DNA of 9,216 nucleotides from Planctomycetaceae bacterium (lineage in GTDB: Bacteria; Planctomycetota; Planctomycetia; Pirellulales; Pirellulaceae). The notes under the pieces were generated by a model. It made no database searches. It worked only from the letters and a program-made list of their open reading frames with translations, and was not told the DNA's origin. A program made the translations under genes and the position numbers. Of the stretch, positions 1 to 6,615 are shown piece by piece. The stretch spans positions 20,562 through 29,777 of the forward strand of contig PANG01000035.1 of the NCBI GenBank assembly GCA_002708345.1, in the 5' to 3' direction. Every line of letters begins with the position of its first letter. The stretch's first letter is position 1.

Positions 1-327
1 TAACTCGCTGCCAATCTCCTCGTCGAGTTCGCCCAGCAGGTCGACACGTTCATCATGAGCCAGCCTGGCGATCAACCCTGCCACTTCATGGCGGTTTTCC
101 AGTTCCATGATGGCAATCTGCGTGTCACTCTCCAGGTGCCGGAAAATCTCCTGCTGCTGTTCGCTGTCGGCGCTGACGAGTACCTGCCATGATTCCCCCG
201 GGGTCAGGCCTTCCATGAATTCGGCCGTGCGGACCGGGTGGAGTGCGGAGCAGAATTCGCACATCCCCTTCAGATCCCCATTGGAGATCATGTCCCGGAG
301 CTCAGGAAGAAAAAGCGTGTTGATCAT
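1..327 (-). CDS. mgtE: Magnesium transporter MgtE, N-terminal part (cut by the window edge)
   Basis: The reading frame is open from ATG at 327-325 down to base 1, giving 109 codons and no stop, so the C-terminal part lies outside the window. The visible protein begins MINTLFLPELRDMI and contains ALHPVRTAEFMEGL (about residues 28-41), then EQQQEIFRHLE and DERVDLLGELDEE near the edge. This is the pattern of the MgtE_N domain, the cytosolic helical domain that precedes the CBS pair in MgtE Mg2+ channels. In that family the N and CBS domains sense cytosolic Mg2+ and close the membrane pore. The start codon overlaps the stop of the upstream PP-loop gene by four bases (ATGA, 324-327), which suggests translational coupling. 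No CBS or membrane segment is visible here, so a soluble MgtE_N/CBS protein remains possible. The family call is firm; the transport function is inferred. Confidence 0.85.
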   Translation of the reverse strand, partial: MINTLFLPELRDMISNGDLKGMCEFCSALHPVRTAEFMEGLTPGESWQVLVSADSEQQQEIFRHLESDTQIAIMELENRHEVAGLIARLAHDERVDLLGELDEEIGSEL

Positions 328-1340
328 CTGCCTTTCTTTCCGCTGAACTGCATGGAGATCGTCTGGGCCTGCTGAACATGTTCATCGACATGGGCCTTGA
401 TGATCTGGGTCTCGTCTCCCCTTGTGACCTGGACGTGATACGGTCCCTCGTGCTTGGGGGAGCTGTAACGGAGCAGTAATCCGGCGGCGAAACGGATCGA
501 TTCCTCGCTGGCTGGCCCGCTGACCAGTCCCAGTGGTCCCTTGAAATTTTCCGGATCGAGCAACACCTCGCTGGTGGATCCCTCGAGCGTGTGCAGGTAA
601 CGGAGCTGACGGTTTTCATCCTGGTCACGTCCCAGGATGACCTTGGTGGTTTCATCAAAACGGAAATGACGCCCGGTCGTCAGTAACTGGTAGTCCCACG
701 GCTTGTCCTCGACCTGGATCTGGATCAGGTCATGGACCTTGCGGCCAAATTCAGGCTCGGTCAGTGCGCATCCGGTGGAGGGGGTGGGGATATCCGGAAA
801 GCCATAGTTCTTGGCCATCTCGATCAGCAGCTTGCGGCTACGACCCTGGATCCCGTAAAGGAGTTCGCGATCCACCCAGCCCTCGCGTTCCGGCAACGTT
901 GGAGGCAGCAACTTGGCCGAGAGTGGACGCAGTAGCAGGTCCTCAAGATCTGACTGGGTGGCAATGATGTCCAGGTCCCGTCGTTTCTGGCTCATCGGCC
1001 GCTGTCCCACGACCTCCCCGCTGATGATGAACTGCGCATCCATCTCTTCCATGAACGTTCGTGCTCGTTCGAACATGTAGATGCGACAGTCAACACAGGG
1101 ATTGGCTCCCTTGCCATAGCCATATTGTGGGTCACGTATCAGGTCCAGGTAGTCGTCTTCCTGACCAATAATCGTCATCGGTACGTCCAGGCTCCGCGCA
1201 GCCTGGGCCGAGATGTCCTGGCAGCAGGTAAACATCGTCTTGAAGTTGAGTGCCTCGACTTCAATGTCCTGATCCTGCATGAGTCGAATTGCCAGCATGC
1301 TGTCCAGGCCACCGGACAGCAGCGCGATACACCGTACCAT
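324..1340 (-). CDS. ThiI-like PP-loop ATPase with a C-terminal NFACT-R-like domain, probable tRNA thiolation enzyme
   Basis: A 338-residue protein starting MVRCIALLSGGLDS. The PP-loop SGGLDS (residues 9-14) binds and adenylylates in ThiI, MnmA and TtuA-type enzymes, which activate a tRNA uridine for sulfur insertion. Further landmarks are CC at 39-40, NPCVDCR (C82, C85), ISGEVVGQRPMSQ (about 106-118), LLRPLSAKLLPP (about 136-147) and STGCALTEPEFGRK (C191). Residues about 215-320, including TTGRHFRF and VILGRDQDENRQL, resemble the NFACT-R RNA-binding domain known to be fused to ThiI-like enzymes. There is no THUMP or rhodanese domain, so it is not canonical ThiI. The frame extends upstream to 1397, but ATG 1340 is chosen because the PP-loop follows immediately, a GAAGGGTAGAG purine stretch precedes it, and the longer version would overlap rnc. 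The gene starts four bases after the rnc stop and overlaps mgtE by four bases. The exact tRNA position modified, and even the substrate, are unknown. Confidence 0.85.
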   Translation of the reverse strand: MVRCIALLSGGLDSMLAIRLMQDQDIEVEALNFKTMFTCCQDISAQAARSLDVPMTIIGQEDDYLDLIRDPQYGYGKGANPCVDCRIYMFERARTFMEEMDAQFIISGEVVGQRPMSQKRRDLDIIATQSDLEDLLLRPLSAKLLPPTLPEREGWVDRELLYGIQGRSRKLLIEMAKNYGFPDIPTPSTGCALTEPEFGRKVHDLIQIQVEDKPWDYQLLTTGRHFRFDETTKVILGRDQDENRQLRYLHTLEGSTSEVLLDPENFKGPLGLVSGPASEESIRFAAGLLLRYSSPKHEGPYHVQVTRGDETQIIKAHVDEHVQQAQTISMQFSGKKGR

Positions 1341-1344
1341 TTCT

Positions 1345-2145
1345 CTACCCTTCGCTTTCCTTGTTTTGATGTGCCGTCCGCTTGAGTGAGGCGACATCAG
1401 TGTCGCTTAAATCGGCCAGTGCATTCCGTGCAGCCAGCTGTTCTGCTTCTTTTTTGTTTGCGCCCCAGGCAGCTGCGTGGTGCCGCTCTCCAACCACTGC
1501 CTCGATACAGAAGTTCTTGGCATGGTCAGGGCCCTTCTCCTCTACCAGCACGTAGCGTGGCGGCTCCCCAAACCACTTTTGCGAGTACTGTTGCAGGTTG
1601 GACTTGTAATTCTCATCGTTCCCGTTGGTGACCGTGGCGTTGATTTCTGGGAGAAGGTGCTTGCTGATGAAGGCTTCTACCGGCTCGCTGCCACCGTCCA
1701 GGTAAATCGCCGCGATCAGGGATTCGAAAACATCGGAGAGGATCGAGGGAGGGATCGTGGGAGTGTTGGTGACTCCCCTGCCGACGATCAAGAACTCGTT
1801 GAGTCCCAGTTTGGCACTCACCCGGGAACAGGCCTGCCGACTCACCACCGCTGACTTGATGCGAGTCAATTCCCCTTCCTGGAACCGGGGGTAGCGCTGG
1901 AAAAGCAGTTCGGAGACGACCGCTCCAAGAATCGCGTCTCCCAGGAATTCCAGCCGCTCGTTGGATGCCAGTCGATGGTTGGCACCGGAGGCATGGGTCA
2001 GGGCAGAGCGAAGTAATTCCCTGTCCTGGAACTTGTAGCCCAGCCGTTCTTCACAGAGTGGCAGGCGATCGTCGCCAGCTGAGGTCGCGGGCCAGGGCAT
2101 TTCCACGCGTGTTATTCCCGGTTGTGTTTCCCTGGAGAAGTCCAT
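1345..2145 (-). CDS. rnc: Ribonuclease III
   Basis: Encodes 266 residues of a complete class 1 RNase III, the Mg2+-dependent endonuclease that cuts double-stranded RNA during rRNA and mRNA maturation. The signature NERLEFLGD spans residues 62-70 with catalytic E66 and D70, and SDVFESLIAAIYLDGG (137-152) supplies D138 and E141, so all four metal-binding acidic residues are present. Residues about 180-247 form the double-stranded RNA-binding domain (NYKSNLQQYSQKWF, then GPDHAKNF and GANKKEAEQLAARNAL). Some 27 residues precede the catalytic domain, slightly longer than in many homologues. ATG 2145 is preferred because GGAGAT lies nine bases upstream. An in-frame extension to a TTG at 2298 gives a sequence unlike the family. 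It is the first gene of a compact unit with the PP-loop enzyme (four-base gap) and mgtE. A 315-base non-coding region lies upstream. Confidence 0.97.
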   Translation of the reverse strand: MDFSRETQPGITRVEMPWPATSAGDDRLPLCEERLGYKFQDRELLRSALTHASGANHRLASNERLEFLGDAILGAVVSELLFQRYPRFQEGELTRIKSAVVSRQACSRVSAKLGLNEFLIVGRGVTNTPTIPPSILSDVFESLIAAIYLDGGSEPVEAFISKHLLPEINATVTNGNDENYKSNLQQYSQKWFGEPPRYVLVEEKGPDHAKNFCIEAVVGERHHAAAWGANKKEAEQLAARNALADLSDTDVASLKRTAHQNKESEG

Positions 2146-2182
2146 GGTGCTATCATCTCCACGCCGTGTCTCAATCATGTCG

Positions 2183-2211
2183 CTACGGCAGCTGGTGCTG
2201 CCGACCGGTAG
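2183..2211 (-). promoter_or_regulatory. GC-rich stem-loop in the rnc leader
   Basis: GGCAGC (2187-2192) and GCTGCC (2197-2202) pair perfectly around a four-base loop. The stem can be extended by CTAC (2183-2186) with GTAG (2208-2211) across a five-base bulge. It lies about 35-40 bases upstream of the rnc ATG and is not followed by a U-tract in the transcribed direction, so it does not look like a terminator. A structured rnc leader is notable because E. coli RNase III represses itself by cleaving a stem in its own leader. This stem is shorter than a usual RNase III substrate, so the role is uncertain. Confidence 0.4.
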
Positions 2212-2403
2212 CAGACCGTACAAGCAATCCGGGAGGAAGAATTCCACCCGTGATAGCTGCCCGTCACGATCATGCCAGCAGGCACGGGACAAGGGCAAGA
2301 AAAACTTAAATCAAACCAATCGTTTCCCGGTGGGTTGGCCTGGTTTAAAACTTCCTCGAACTGTCACCTGATCAACATGGGCCGGTCTGTATCCTCAAAA
2401 CCA

Positions 2404-2432
2404 AGCCTACCGCCAGCTGCCGAAAGTGTCAA
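2404..2432 (-). promoter_or_regulatory. Candidate sigma-70-type promoter for rnc
   Basis: On the minus strand a perfect TTGACA (2432-2427) is followed after exactly 17 bases by TAGGCT (2409-2404), a weak -10 with three of six consensus matches. Transcription would begin near 2397 and give a leader of about 250 bases before the rnc ATG. The perfect -35 box, ideal spacing and placement just past the DUF4129 stop support it. The poor -10, and the limited knowledge of planctomycete promoters, weigh against it. Confidence 0.3.
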
Positions 2433-2460
2433 CGAGAAGCAATGTCCCCTGGAGTGGCGG

Positions 2461-4266
2461 TTACGACGTCTCGCTATTTGTCTCATCCGCCGACTCCAAA
2501 ATCGTGGTGATCCGTATGGCTGGCAGGTGAAGCCAGAAGTCGCGGAGTTGTTCGACACACCCGCCTGGAAGCGTGCCGGGCGCATAGTTGGCTCGCGAAT
2601 AGAGCTGGCCGAGCTGGCCCACGTCGGAAGAAAGGTCCTGGCGACGCGCCTGGAGCAACTGGACAAATTCGATCGGTGTCTCGTGCTGGCCACGCGCCAG
2701 GCCCGCCTCGCGGGCCCAGGCCTCCAGCGCATGAAAACTGTAATAGACCAGCTGGTGATGGCTCCAGCTTACTGCCTGGCCGCTGGAAAAAGGATCGGGA
2801 AATTCGGAAAAAGAGCGCGGCGGCAGGGGCGCGACTGCTGTCGCCGTTGCCTCGCCGTCTTCTTTTGGGAAGGACCATGAGAAACCAAGCAGCCCTGCCA
2901 GTCCCCTGAGGATCTCCAGAAGTGCTTGCCAGAGCTGGCGGCCATGCCGCCAGAGAACAAACAGGGTGGTAATGATGATCGCCAGCCAGAACAGGATTCG
3001 CACGACATCGGGCATCTTTGCCGCCAGGTGTTCAGGGAGTTGGAAATTCCACTCGGGGTCATTGGTGTTCCCAGCGCCCTTGCAATCTCCCTGGTCTCCT
3101 TCCTCGGAACCCGATTGTTGCGAGTCATCCCCCCCGGATCCGTTTCCCTGCTCGCCACCTTCTCCACCACCAGGTTGGCTCCCATCCTGGCCGCTCCCGC
3201 CCGGGGTTCCATTTTCACCTGGTGAGCCACTGCTGGAATCTGCATCCCCGGGCTGGTCTCCAGCCCGGCCAGCCTGGTCCTCGCTTCCCCCTCCCTGGCC
3301 CGTTTCATCACCTTCGCCCCCTCCCGGCCCCTCGCGGGTTCCATCCTTACCGACCGCGTACTCGGAAGTGGATTGATCTTCATCGGAGATAAGCCAGGAG
3401 ACCGCCTCGGAGACCATCCAGGGTTGCCCGGGGCGAGGCATCAGCAAGCTGAATGTCATCAGGCCCCCGATGATTAAGAGACCGATTCCCATCCAGATTC
3501 CGGACATGCCCAGCGGCATGGCGATAGAGCGATTGCGCAGGTAACGCCGAAGGCCAAGGAAGCTGGTAAGCAGTAACAGCCCCAGGCCGCTGGCGACGTA
3601 GAGGAACAAGAGGCTGAAAGCATACCGGCGTGATTCCTCTGCCGATTCCGGGATCAGTGTCTGCCCCAGGCCAAACAGGGGCAGGGCGGCAACAGAGAAA
3701 TAGACGATCCAGAGTCCCGGGGCATGGGGTCGACGCCTGCGTTTGAGCCAGCGTTGCCACCATCCTGGTGATTCATCCTCCAGCAGGCGATCACTGTCAT
3801 CGGTTGCCCCGGTAACCTTCTTGCTGGATTCCTGGTTGTCCATTCCGAGGCTTTCCATCAGGCCGGTGCCACCTGGATCCGCTGCCCTTTCGATGAACGA
3901 ACAATCCCGGGTCAGCCGGTAGGATGACCACCAGATCAGGACCAGGATACCGACGTTAATTAAAAGTGTCAGGGATTCCCAGCGACCACGGAATTCCACG
4001 AACCGCATGATGGCCAGGAAGCTAACGACGCCCAGCAGGACGCTATAGAGAATGGCATGCTCGGCACCCTCTTCCAGTGAAATACGGGCGATCCCGACGG
4101 TTCCCATCACGAACATCGCCATGATGAATCCCAGCCGATGGTCGTAGGGACCCTGGTAAGTGATTTCGATCAGGAAGAACCCGAGGCTTCCCACCAGCAG
4201 GCCGATTAACACCTGGCAGAGTGCTACCAGGAAGTAATCGATCGGTGTTTTTCGCATCTTGGCCAT
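2461..4266 (-). CDS. Polytopic membrane protein with acidic Gly/Ser-rich loop and C-terminal DUF4129-like domain
   Basis: A 601-residue protein. Hydrophobic segments lie at about 11-34, 46-60, 71-91, 98-114, 184-200, 216-239, 253-277 and 420-438. Positive charges at the N-terminus, in the 115-183 loop (KRRRR at 175-179) and after 438 put those parts in the cytoplasm. This leaves the 280-418 loop outside the membrane. About residues 303-402 of that loop are low complexity, rich in Gly, Ser, Glu, Asp and Gln. The tail, about 505-580 (YYSFHALEAWARE, ETPIEFVQLL, QLYSRANYAPG), resembles DUF4129, the cytoplasmic tail of TgpA-type transglutaminases. No transglutaminase core is present. ATG 4266 is chosen (GGGGACGG lies just upstream); a TTG at 4317 would overlap the DUF58 gene. 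It is the third gene of the ATPase-DUF58 unit, after a 26-base gap. The biochemical role is unknown. A partner role with the MoxR ATPase is inferred from context. Confidence 0.8.
   Translation of the reverse strand: MAKMRKTPIDYFLVALCQVLIGLLVGSLGFFLIEITYQGPYDHRLGFIMAMFVMGTVGIARISLEEGAEHAILYSVLLGVVSFLAIMRFVEFRGRWESLTLLINVGILVLIWWSSYRLTRDCSFIERAADPGGTGLMESLGMDNQESSKKVTGATDDSDRLLEDESPGWWQRWLKRRRRPHAPGLWIVYFSVAALPLFGLGQTLIPESAEESRRYAFSLLFLYVASGLGLLLLTSFLGLRRYLRNRSIAMPLGMSGIWMGIGLLIIGGLMTFSLLMPRPGQPWMVSEAVSWLISDEDQSTSEYAVGKDGTREGPGGGEGDETGQGGGSEDQAGRAGDQPGDADSSSGSPGENGTPGGSGQDGSQPGGGEGGEQGNGSGGDDSQQSGSEEGDQGDCKGAGNTNDPEWNFQLPEHLAAKMPDVVRILFWLAIIITTLFVLWRHGRQLWQALLEILRGLAGLLGFSWSFPKEDGEATATAVAPLPPRSFSEFPDPFSSGQAVSWSHHQLVYYSFHALEAWAREAGLARGQHETPIEFVQLLQARRQDLSSDVGQLGQLYSRANYAPGTLPGGCVEQLRDFWLHLPAIRITTILESADETNSETS
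3061..3360 (-). repeat. Low-complexity coding stretch (Gly/Ser/Glu/Asp/Gln-rich)
   Basis: These 300 bases encode residues about 303-402 of the DUF4129 protein. They are made of irregular GGG, GEG, SGG, GSG and QPGG units with many acidic residues, one cysteine and almost no hydrophobic residues. There is no strict repeat period. The composition predicts a disordered, negatively charged extracytoplasmic linker. The opposite strand reads as open Pro-rich frames only because of this skewed composition. Confidence 0.75.
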
Positions 4267-4292
4267 GAATTTTTCCGTCCCCGTGCTCCTCG

Positions 4293-5600
4293 TTAACGCA
4301 GGGAGTATTGCTGACAAATCGTACGAATCGATTCCTCCTGGGCAAGGTGCATCGAATTGATGCCATGCACCAGCAGGGCTCCGGCAGCATCGGTAAACTC
4401 GTTCTCGTCGTCCATGTTGATGACTGCCAGCACGGCAAAACCACGCCGCTTGAGGCTACTCAGGACCAGGGCGGTCTCCTCGTCCACTCGTGGCACGATA
4501 GCGATTACCGTGGCATCCCGGGGAATGCGACTACCGGTTTCACTGGTAAGTTGTGACAGTGTCAGGCCATCGGTCAATTCGACACGGGCCAGCGTTTCCC
4601 TGATTCGAAGGAACTGTTCTGGATCCCGGCGGGTTTCGACAATTAATGGCTGGAGTCGATCACTCTGCTGGTGCATCGTGATTGCCTGGCGAGCGGCCTG
4701 ACGGCTGCGCTGCTCCGGATCCCAGCCATCCTGGCGGATACGATCGACGGCATCACGGCCATTGGTTAAAAGGCCAACTTGTTGTCCCATCTGGTGGATC
4801 GCATTGGCAATGGAAGCAGCTGCCGTAATTGCCAGCTCGGATCGGACCGGTTCATGCGCCTTGTCATAGGAGTCACTGTGAAACTCCAGCAGCAGCGTGG
4901 CGCCTGCCACGGTCGTTGGTTCGTAGATCTTGCTGAAGAACTGCCCGGTGCGAGCCGTGGCGTGCCAGTGGATCCTGTTGAGAGGGTCTCCCTGCTGGAA
5001 TGGCCGCACTCCACGGATCCGCGTGGGATCCTCAAAGAGACGGTAGGACATCGTTACCTCACCAATCGGGCGACGGCTGGCAAGGTCATAGCCGTCCAGT
5101 GGTATCACCTTCGGGTAGACGAGCAGGAAGTCCGGTTCGGTGGTCACGCGGTAACGGCGATGAAGGCCAAACAAGTCACCCGTTTCCATGATCACAGGTC
5201 CCAGCTGGTAGTAACCTCGCCTCTTGCAGCGAAGCTGATACCGGAGTGTTTTCTGGTCGCCACCGCGTACCAGCGCCAACTGCACGTGGGAACCCTCGAC
5301 CGCAAGTGCCGGGGGACGTGACTGGAGTGCTCGAGGTGGAAGCATGTCCTCCAGCAGGACCCAGGGAACCAGGGTCTTGCCATGGTTGGTCACTTCCAGG
5401 TGAATCCCCACCAGGTCTCCGATCTCAGCGGTCAGGCGATTGCAATTCCGACTCGCCTCGAGATGTCCGATCCAGCTGTGCGACAGCCAGCGGCTGATGG
5501 CCAACAGGGCGAGCAGGGCATACATGGCATAGGCCAGCATGTCGGACTTCAGCAGGTAGGACAGTGCCAGCAGGATACCGGCACCCAGGAACCATTTCAT
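4293..5600 (-). CDS. DUF58 domain membrane protein (MoxR-associated)
   Basis: A 435-residue protein with two N-terminal membrane segments (about 3-17 and 20-38) and then a large soluble part. The DUF58 signature runs from about 195 to 228: RIRGVRPFQQGDPLNRIHW, then ATARTG and KIYEPT. DUF58 proteins almost always sit beside MoxR ATPases and are thought to be their membrane-bound partners; their molecular activity is not settled. The following region (LLLEFHSDS at about 236-244) resembles a von Willebrand factor A strand, but the usual DxSxS metal site is not seen. The ATG overlaps the stop of the upstream ATPase gene by four bases (ATGA, 5597-5600), indicating translational coupling. A sequence beyond residue 300 that mixes helices and short strands has no domain I recognise. 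Family assignment is firm, function is not. Confidence 0.9.
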   Translation of the reverse strand: MKWFLGAGILLALSYLLKSDMLAYAMYALLALLAISRWLSHSWIGHLEASRNCNRLTAEIGDLVGIHLEVTNHGKTLVPWVLLEDMLPPRALQSRPPALAVEGSHVQLALVRGGDQKTLRYQLRCKRRGYYQLGPVIMETGDLFGLHRRYRVTTEPDFLLVYPKVIPLDGYDLASRRPIGEVTMSYRLFEDPTRIRGVRPFQQGDPLNRIHWHATARTGQFFSKIYEPTTVAGATLLLEFHSDSYDKAHEPVRSELAITAAASIANAIHQMGQQVGLLTNGRDAVDRIRQDGWDPEQRSRQAARQAITMHQQSDRLQPLIVETRRDPEQFLRIRETLARVELTDGLTLSQLTSETGSRIPRDATVIAIVPRVDEETALVLSSLKRRGFAVLAVINMDDENEFTDAAGALLVHGINSMHLAQEESIRTICQQYSLR

Positions 5601-6556
5601 TCGCTTTCCACTTCACCAGAAACAGTGGGTACGGCAATGCTGTTGACGATGTCGTCGACAAGTTCGGCGGTGGTGACACGTCGCAAGCGGCTTTCCGGCT
5701 TGAGTATTAAGCGATGGTGGAGGACCGGTTCGACCACTTTCTTGATGTCATCCGGCAGCACGAAGTCGCGACCGCGCAGAGCAGCCATCGCCTGGGAACT
5801 TCGCATCAGGCCGATCGAGGCCCGCGGGCTTCCCCCCAGGCTGATGTCCTCATGCTCACGCGTGTCATGCACGATCTGAAGAATGTACTGCTGGACCTTC
5901 TCATCTACATGGACCTCACGGACGGCCTTCTGGCAGGCAACGACCTCCTGTGCCGACACGACGGGCTGCAGCTGGTGTACCGGGTGGTCATGCTTGAGCA
6001 TTTCCAGCATGGTCAGTTCTTCTTCCATGGAGGGATAACCAAGCTGAAATCGCATCAGGAAACGGTCCAGCTGGGCCTCCGGGAGCGGGAAAGTCCCCTC
6101 GTGGTCGATTGGATTTTGCGTGGCGACCACAAGGAACGGAGGGTTCAGTTCGTGGGTCACCCCGTCCACCGTGACACTCGCTTCTCCCATCGCTTCCAGG
6201 AGAGCAGACTGGGTCCGTGGCGTGGCCCGGTTGATCTCGTCGGCCAGCACCAGCTGGGCAAAGATCGGGCCCGGTCGAAATTCAAATTCGGTGGTCCGTG
6301 GATTAAAAACCGAAGCCCCGGTGACATCGGTGGGCAAGAGGTCCGGCGTGCACTGGATTCGCTTGAACGAACATCCAACACTTCCAGCCAGGGCGCGGGC
6401 AAGAATCGTCTTGGCCACTCCGGGAACATCTTCCAGCAGGATGTGGCCCTCGGAGAACCAGGATGCAAGTGAGAGAATCAACTGCTGACGTTTGCCGACA
6501 ATCACCTGTTCAACATTGTTGATGATCTGTTTGGCAATTCCCGTTACGTTGGTCAC
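5597..6556 (-). CDS. MoxR-type AAA+ ATPase
   Basis: A 319-residue ATPase of normal MoxR length. Walker A is EDVPGVAKT (42-50, K49 and T50), Walker B is LVLADE (102-107, D106 and E107), sensor 1 is ATQNP (145-149), and the sensor 2 arginine is in GGSPRAS (R245). Conserved MoxR segments include RIQCTPDLLPTDVTG, FRPGPIFA and GTFPLPEAQLDRF. MoxR proteins are thought to act as chaperones that mature or activate membrane or periplasmic protein complexes. The start is GTG at 6556, since no in-frame ATG occurs near the N-terminus and the first residues match the family. The ribosome site is weak (AGGGA about 10 bases upstream). The gene lies 59 bases downstream of the aminotransferase and is coupled to the DUF58 gene, so it probably opens the ATPase-DUF58-DUF4129 unit. 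Confidence 0.95.
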   Translation of the reverse strand: MTNVTGIAKQIINNVEQVIVGKRQQLILSLASWFSEGHILLEDVPGVAKTILARALAGSVGCSFKRIQCTPDLLPTDVTGASVFNPRTTEFEFRPGPIFAQLVLADEINRATPRTQSALLEAMGEASVTVDGVTHELNPPFLVVATQNPIDHEGTFPLPEAQLDRFLMRFQLGYPSMEEELTMLEMLKHDHPVHQLQPVVSAQEVVACQKAVREVHVDEKVQQYILQIVHDTREHEDISLGGSPRASIGLMRSSQAMAALRGRDFVLPDDIKKVVEPVLHHRLILKPESRLRRVTTAELVDDIVNSIAVPTVSGEVESE

Positions 6557-6584
6557 AACAGGTGTTTCCCTATGAGGTGATGGA

Positions 6585-6608
6585 GCCCGTCTCGATGGGC
6601 CATTTTTT
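6585..6608 (+). terminator. Terminator-like hairpin with T-tract, plus strand
   Basis: GCCCGT (6585-6590) can pair with ATGGGC (6595-6600), including one G-U pair, around a CTCG loop. CA and six T residues (6603-6608) follow. This is the shape of an intrinsic terminator for plus-strand transcription, yet both flanking genes are on the minus strand. In the minus direction the stem has a mismatch and no U-tract. It could limit antisense transcription into the aminotransferase gene, or be chance. Confidence 0.3.
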
Positions 6609-6615
6609 CTCGTTG

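Larger units (their letters stand above)
2146..2460 (-). other. Intergenic region and probable rnc leader
   Basis: This is the only gap over 300 bases. It separates the DUF4129 stop from the rnc start. I see no gene: the minus-strand frame continuous with rnc runs up to a TTG at 2298, but its residues look non-coding and do not match RNase III. On the minus strand the gap holds a candidate promoter near its upstream end (2404-2432), an AT-rich stretch at about 2300-2350, and a GC-rich stem-loop (2183-2211) about 35-40 bases before the rnc start. There is no clear intrinsic terminator for the DUF4129 gene, so readthrough into rnc cannot be excluded. Confidence 0.5.

Noticed and set aside
2146..2298. 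N-terminal extension of RNase III to a TTG start
   Set aside because: The extra 51 residues do not match the family, and ATG 2145 has a good GGAGAT site.
2272..2880. Long open frame on the plus strand (about 200 codons) opposite the end of the DUF4129 gene
   Set aside because: It lies antisense to a well-supported coding region and has no recognisable motif. The opposite frame explains the openness.
2966..3392. Proline-rich open frames on the plus strand
   Set aside because: They are the complement of the Gly/Ser/Glu-rich loop of the DUF4129 protein and reflect its composition only.
4267..4317. TTG start giving 17 more residues to the DUF4129 protein
   Set aside because: It would overlap the DUF58 gene by 25 bases. 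ATG 4266 begins with a basic stretch directly before the first membrane helix.
6407..6433. Walker A of the MoxR protein reads DVPGVAKT rather than the usual G-x4-GKT
   Set aside because: Alanine before the lysine and aspartate at the first glycine are common variants in MoxR ATPases; K49, T50 and the other ATPase motifs are intact.
5714..6472. Plus-strand frame of 252 codons opposite the MoxR gene
   Set aside because: The minus strand carries all AAA+ motifs in one intact frame, and the plus frame shows no family features.
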